Source: Amborella trichopoda | Taxonomy: Eukaryota; Streptophyta; Magnoliopsida; Amborellales; Amborellaceae | Length of the DNA: 64,000 nt | Assembly: GCF_000471905.2 (NCBI RefSeq) | Contig: NW_006494789.1 | Coordinates: 2,069,662-2,133,661 of the forward strand | Reading direction: 5' to 3' | Shown: one piece after another, positions 62,501 through 64,000 of the stretch | How the letters are laid out: each line of letters opens with the position of its first letter | Numbering within the stretch: position 1 is the first letter of the stretch | Program-made: the position numbers and the translations under genes | The notes under the pieces: generated by a model | The model's input: the letters and a program-made list of their open reading frames with translations, nothing else | Databases searched by the model: none | What the model was told of the DNA's origin: nothing

Positions 62501-62965
62501 TTGCATTTAAATAGAAGACGGAGGAAGATCTGATAATGCCAAATCATTTCAGTAGAGCCTTACTATCGTTAACTGACCAAAGAAACCTCCAAAACTCGTA
62601 TACCCATCCTCTAATGGCTTCTAAAGTTGAACCTAGGATAGCCCATGGAAAGACAATAAGCAAATTTGAAGTAAAACAAAATATGCTCTTTCTATTTTTG
62701 TTACTTGGAACACATGGAAACGCTATCAGTTACAAATTGTGCACAATGCAAATTGAATTGTTTTTTCTACAAAGTATGACATTGTGTATGACATTGTATG
62801 TTTCTGTTAATGCATTATTTCTTAGATGCTTGCAATTTGAGTGGATATTTTGCAGAAGCATATACACGTGAGCAAACACTGCTGGTTGAGAAGATTGTAC
62901 GTGAGCATGATGGCACTAATTTTGTGTTTGTGGAAACTCCTGAAGCTAAAACAGAGCTTTGGAAA
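50583..62965 (+). CDS. DLD: D-lactate dehydrogenase (cytochrome), mitochondrial; 5' part, 13 exons visible
   Basis: This FAD flavoprotein oxidises D-lactate, also from the glyoxalase pathway, to pyruvate and passes electrons to cytochrome c. Exons: 50583-50836, 51723-51816, 52204-52304, 52714-52762, 53205-53297, 54326-54440, 54659-54719, 56252-56288, 56355-56416, 57248-57344, 58509-58583, 61307-61415, 62856-62965; all GT-AG, 1,257 nt, 419 codons in one frame. Residues 1-45 are Arg/Ser/His-rich with no acid before Glu37, a mitochondrial presequence, followed by a hydrophobic stretch (about 48-69). FAD-binding type 4 motifs follow: PYGGATSIEGHT (171-182), EDMDVVVEPGIGWMELNEY, PGPGATIGGMCATRCSGS (about 235-252) and GSEGTLGVITE (298-308). 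The start of the FAD-linked oxidase C-terminal domain (VSRVELLDEVQIRAIN) is present. Exon 13 ends at LWK; the remaining quarter, including the conserved catalytic histidine region, lies beyond 64,000. It matches Arabidopsis DLD throughout. Confidence 0.95.
55160..56046. repeat. 447-bp tandem duplication in intron 7 of D-lactate dehydrogenase
   Basis: Copy 1 (about 55,160-55,606) and copy 2 (about 55,607-56,046) share long identical blocks, such as GTGCAATTACTAGTTTCTGA and TTAGTGATTTAGATTTCCAA. Divergence looks like a few percent, indicating a fairly recent event. No exon is duplicated. Confidence 0.9.
58682..60420 (-). mobile_element. Non-autonomous LTR-retrotransposon remnant in intron 11 of D-lactate dehydrogenase
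   Basis: Direct repeats 58,682-59,085 and 60,161-60,420 both start TGATGCA(G/A)GAAA and share AAACACAAGCACAATT or AAATACAAGCACAATT, TTTTACCCCT, AATAGTACTCATGAAG and ACCCTAGAAATAAAC, so they look like diverged LTRs. On the minus strand, just inside the right one, is TTGATGTAAGAGCCGGCGATC (two words: TTGATGTAAGAGCC and GGCGATC), close to the usual TTGGTATCAGAGCC initiator-Met primer site. Next comes a gag-like start at 59,981, MATRGDRGRR then DKRIEELEGKFSS and a stop (59,880). No polymerase is present, so the copy cannot move by itself. Confidence 0.65.
60499..60727. repeat. Tandem duplication in intron 11 of D-lactate dehydrogenase
   Basis: AAGCCAGAAAATTAATAATA followed by a TGTTTCACAGTTGGA block occurs at 60,499-60,560 and again at 60,669-60,727. 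In addition, 58,612-58,677 (TTGCCTGCACCATGGTCACA...) recurs at 60,595-60,658, on the other side of the LTR remnant. Confidence 0.75.
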
Positions 62966-63672
62966 GTATGATGGATACATCTACATCTGTTGAAATATTT
63001 TATATTGTTTGGTCCATTTTTAAGAAACAGATGATATTTTACAGTATGGGAAAAAATTACATCATTTAGCCCAACACTTAATTAGGTGGTCCGATCCCCA
63101 AAAGGCACAATTTTTTTTTTCTTTTTTTTCCTGAATATTTTGAGATATATTTGATTCAGCTTGTGAACAATTCCCTAGGAAAAATGCTTTTGAGCTCTTG
63201 GAGACCTGGATCTGTCATCCCTCAAATAGACAGTTCAGAGTCGGTCTTTGAGGGGAATTGATTTGGAGCAATTTTTGAGCTTCAAATCAATGCTTCTTAC
63301 AAATTTGATCTTGGGGGGACTGAAATTTTTAAAATAATCAATTTTTGGGGGTTCTAAAGAAGATCGGGATTTTTCATATAAAAATAAATCCTCTTTGTTT
63401 TGGGGGGCTCAACTATGTGCTGTAGATTGTGAGGGACCACCAAATTTGTAAATATGTTAGTTGAAATGAAGTTTTAGGTCTTATAAATATTTTTTGGTTG
63501 TACCTATTAGTATCATCTTGGGTGGTTTTATAGTTGTCAATTTGTTTCCTGTAGACAATATGGTGTGGTTATCTTTCTTAATGATTGTAAGTCTGAAATA
63601 TATGTTGTTGTCGAGAATTGCAGATGCTGATGAATAGTAAATATGCAAACTTTATGCCTTGAGAAATTGGAC

Positions 63673-63931
63673 CAGTGTTTAAAAACTCAGCGATTTCAGC
63701 TTGTATTCGCCTAAGTCACTCGGAACAGGCATCTTGATACCGGTTTTGGATGACCATTTGGATAACCCAAGTTCTTGACCAAGTCTAACCAAATGACCAC
63801 GGAGTCTTGACTGAGTCTGTCCTGGTCTTTTTAAAATCGAGTGATTATGCCTGACTCTTGATTGGTCAGGCTTGGGACACGGCGAGTCGATTCACACCTG
63901 CCACCTGTCCTGTTCCGTGCTTTTAAACCTG
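63673..63931. mobile_element. hAT-type MITE with GACTC-rich interior
   Basis: The left end CAGTGTTTAAAAACTC and the reverse complement of the right end (CAGGTTTAAAAGCACG) are inverted repeats. Flanking 8-mers AATTGGAC (63,665-63,672) and AATTGCAC (63,932-63,939) agree at 7 of 8. The interior has repeated GACT(C/T)-type words in both orientations. It lies in the D-lactate dehydrogenase intron that runs off the window edge. Confidence 0.65.
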
Positions 63932-64000
63932 AATTGCACCGATTGTTTTTCTCATGTTAATCTTACTATGCATTTGCGATTCTTTCATCTGACAAGGAAA

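Overview
The window is nuclear DNA from a flowering plant. Three intron-rich genes encode organelle-targeted proteins whose closest remembered relatives are Arabidopsis genes. Introns have GT-AG borders (one likely GC-AG), the background is AT-rich, and introns and intergenic space are full of LINE, hAT and foldback elements typical of plants. The long introns (about 25.7 kb of gene for 2.9 kb of coding sequence in the largest case) fit a medium or large woody-angiosperm genome, but I cannot name the species. No operon, CRISPR array or prokaryotic feature is present.

Layout: 1-4.6 kb is gene-free sequence with a SINE-like fragment. 4,616-30,357 (minus) is a complete 27-exon gene for chloroplastic/mitochondrial valyl-tRNA synthetase; I traced every exon, and together they give 2,907 nt, an open frame of 968 codons plus stop. 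Its introns hold RTE-type LINE tails, an L1 tail, several hAT-type MITEs, a decayed hAT transposase with a LINE inside it, microsatellites and one run of Ns (29,535-29,577). 30.4-39.7 kb is intergenic and holds foldback elements, an organelle-derived patch with part of plastid trnA-UGC, another LINE tail and tandem duplications. 39,720-44,349 (plus) is a four-exon gene for a 154-residue membrane-anchored protein with a DnaJ-type cysteine-rich zinc-finger domain. 44.4-50.6 kb is intergenic repeats. 50,583 to beyond the right edge (plus) is mitochondrial D-lactate dehydrogenase (cytochrome); 13 exons and 419 codons are visible and the C-terminal part lies outside.

All three proteins are predicted to go to organelles, but nothing suggests co-regulation; the valyl-tRNA synthetase gene is divergent from the other two. 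I found no convincing undescribed system. The most unusual structures are repeats: a foldback element with five 38-bp palindromic units in its loop, a head-to-tail dimer of a long-arm foldback MITE, hAT MITEs with 8-bp target duplications whose ends were later copied in tandem, and a hAT fossil interrupted by a LINE inside a housekeeping-gene intron.
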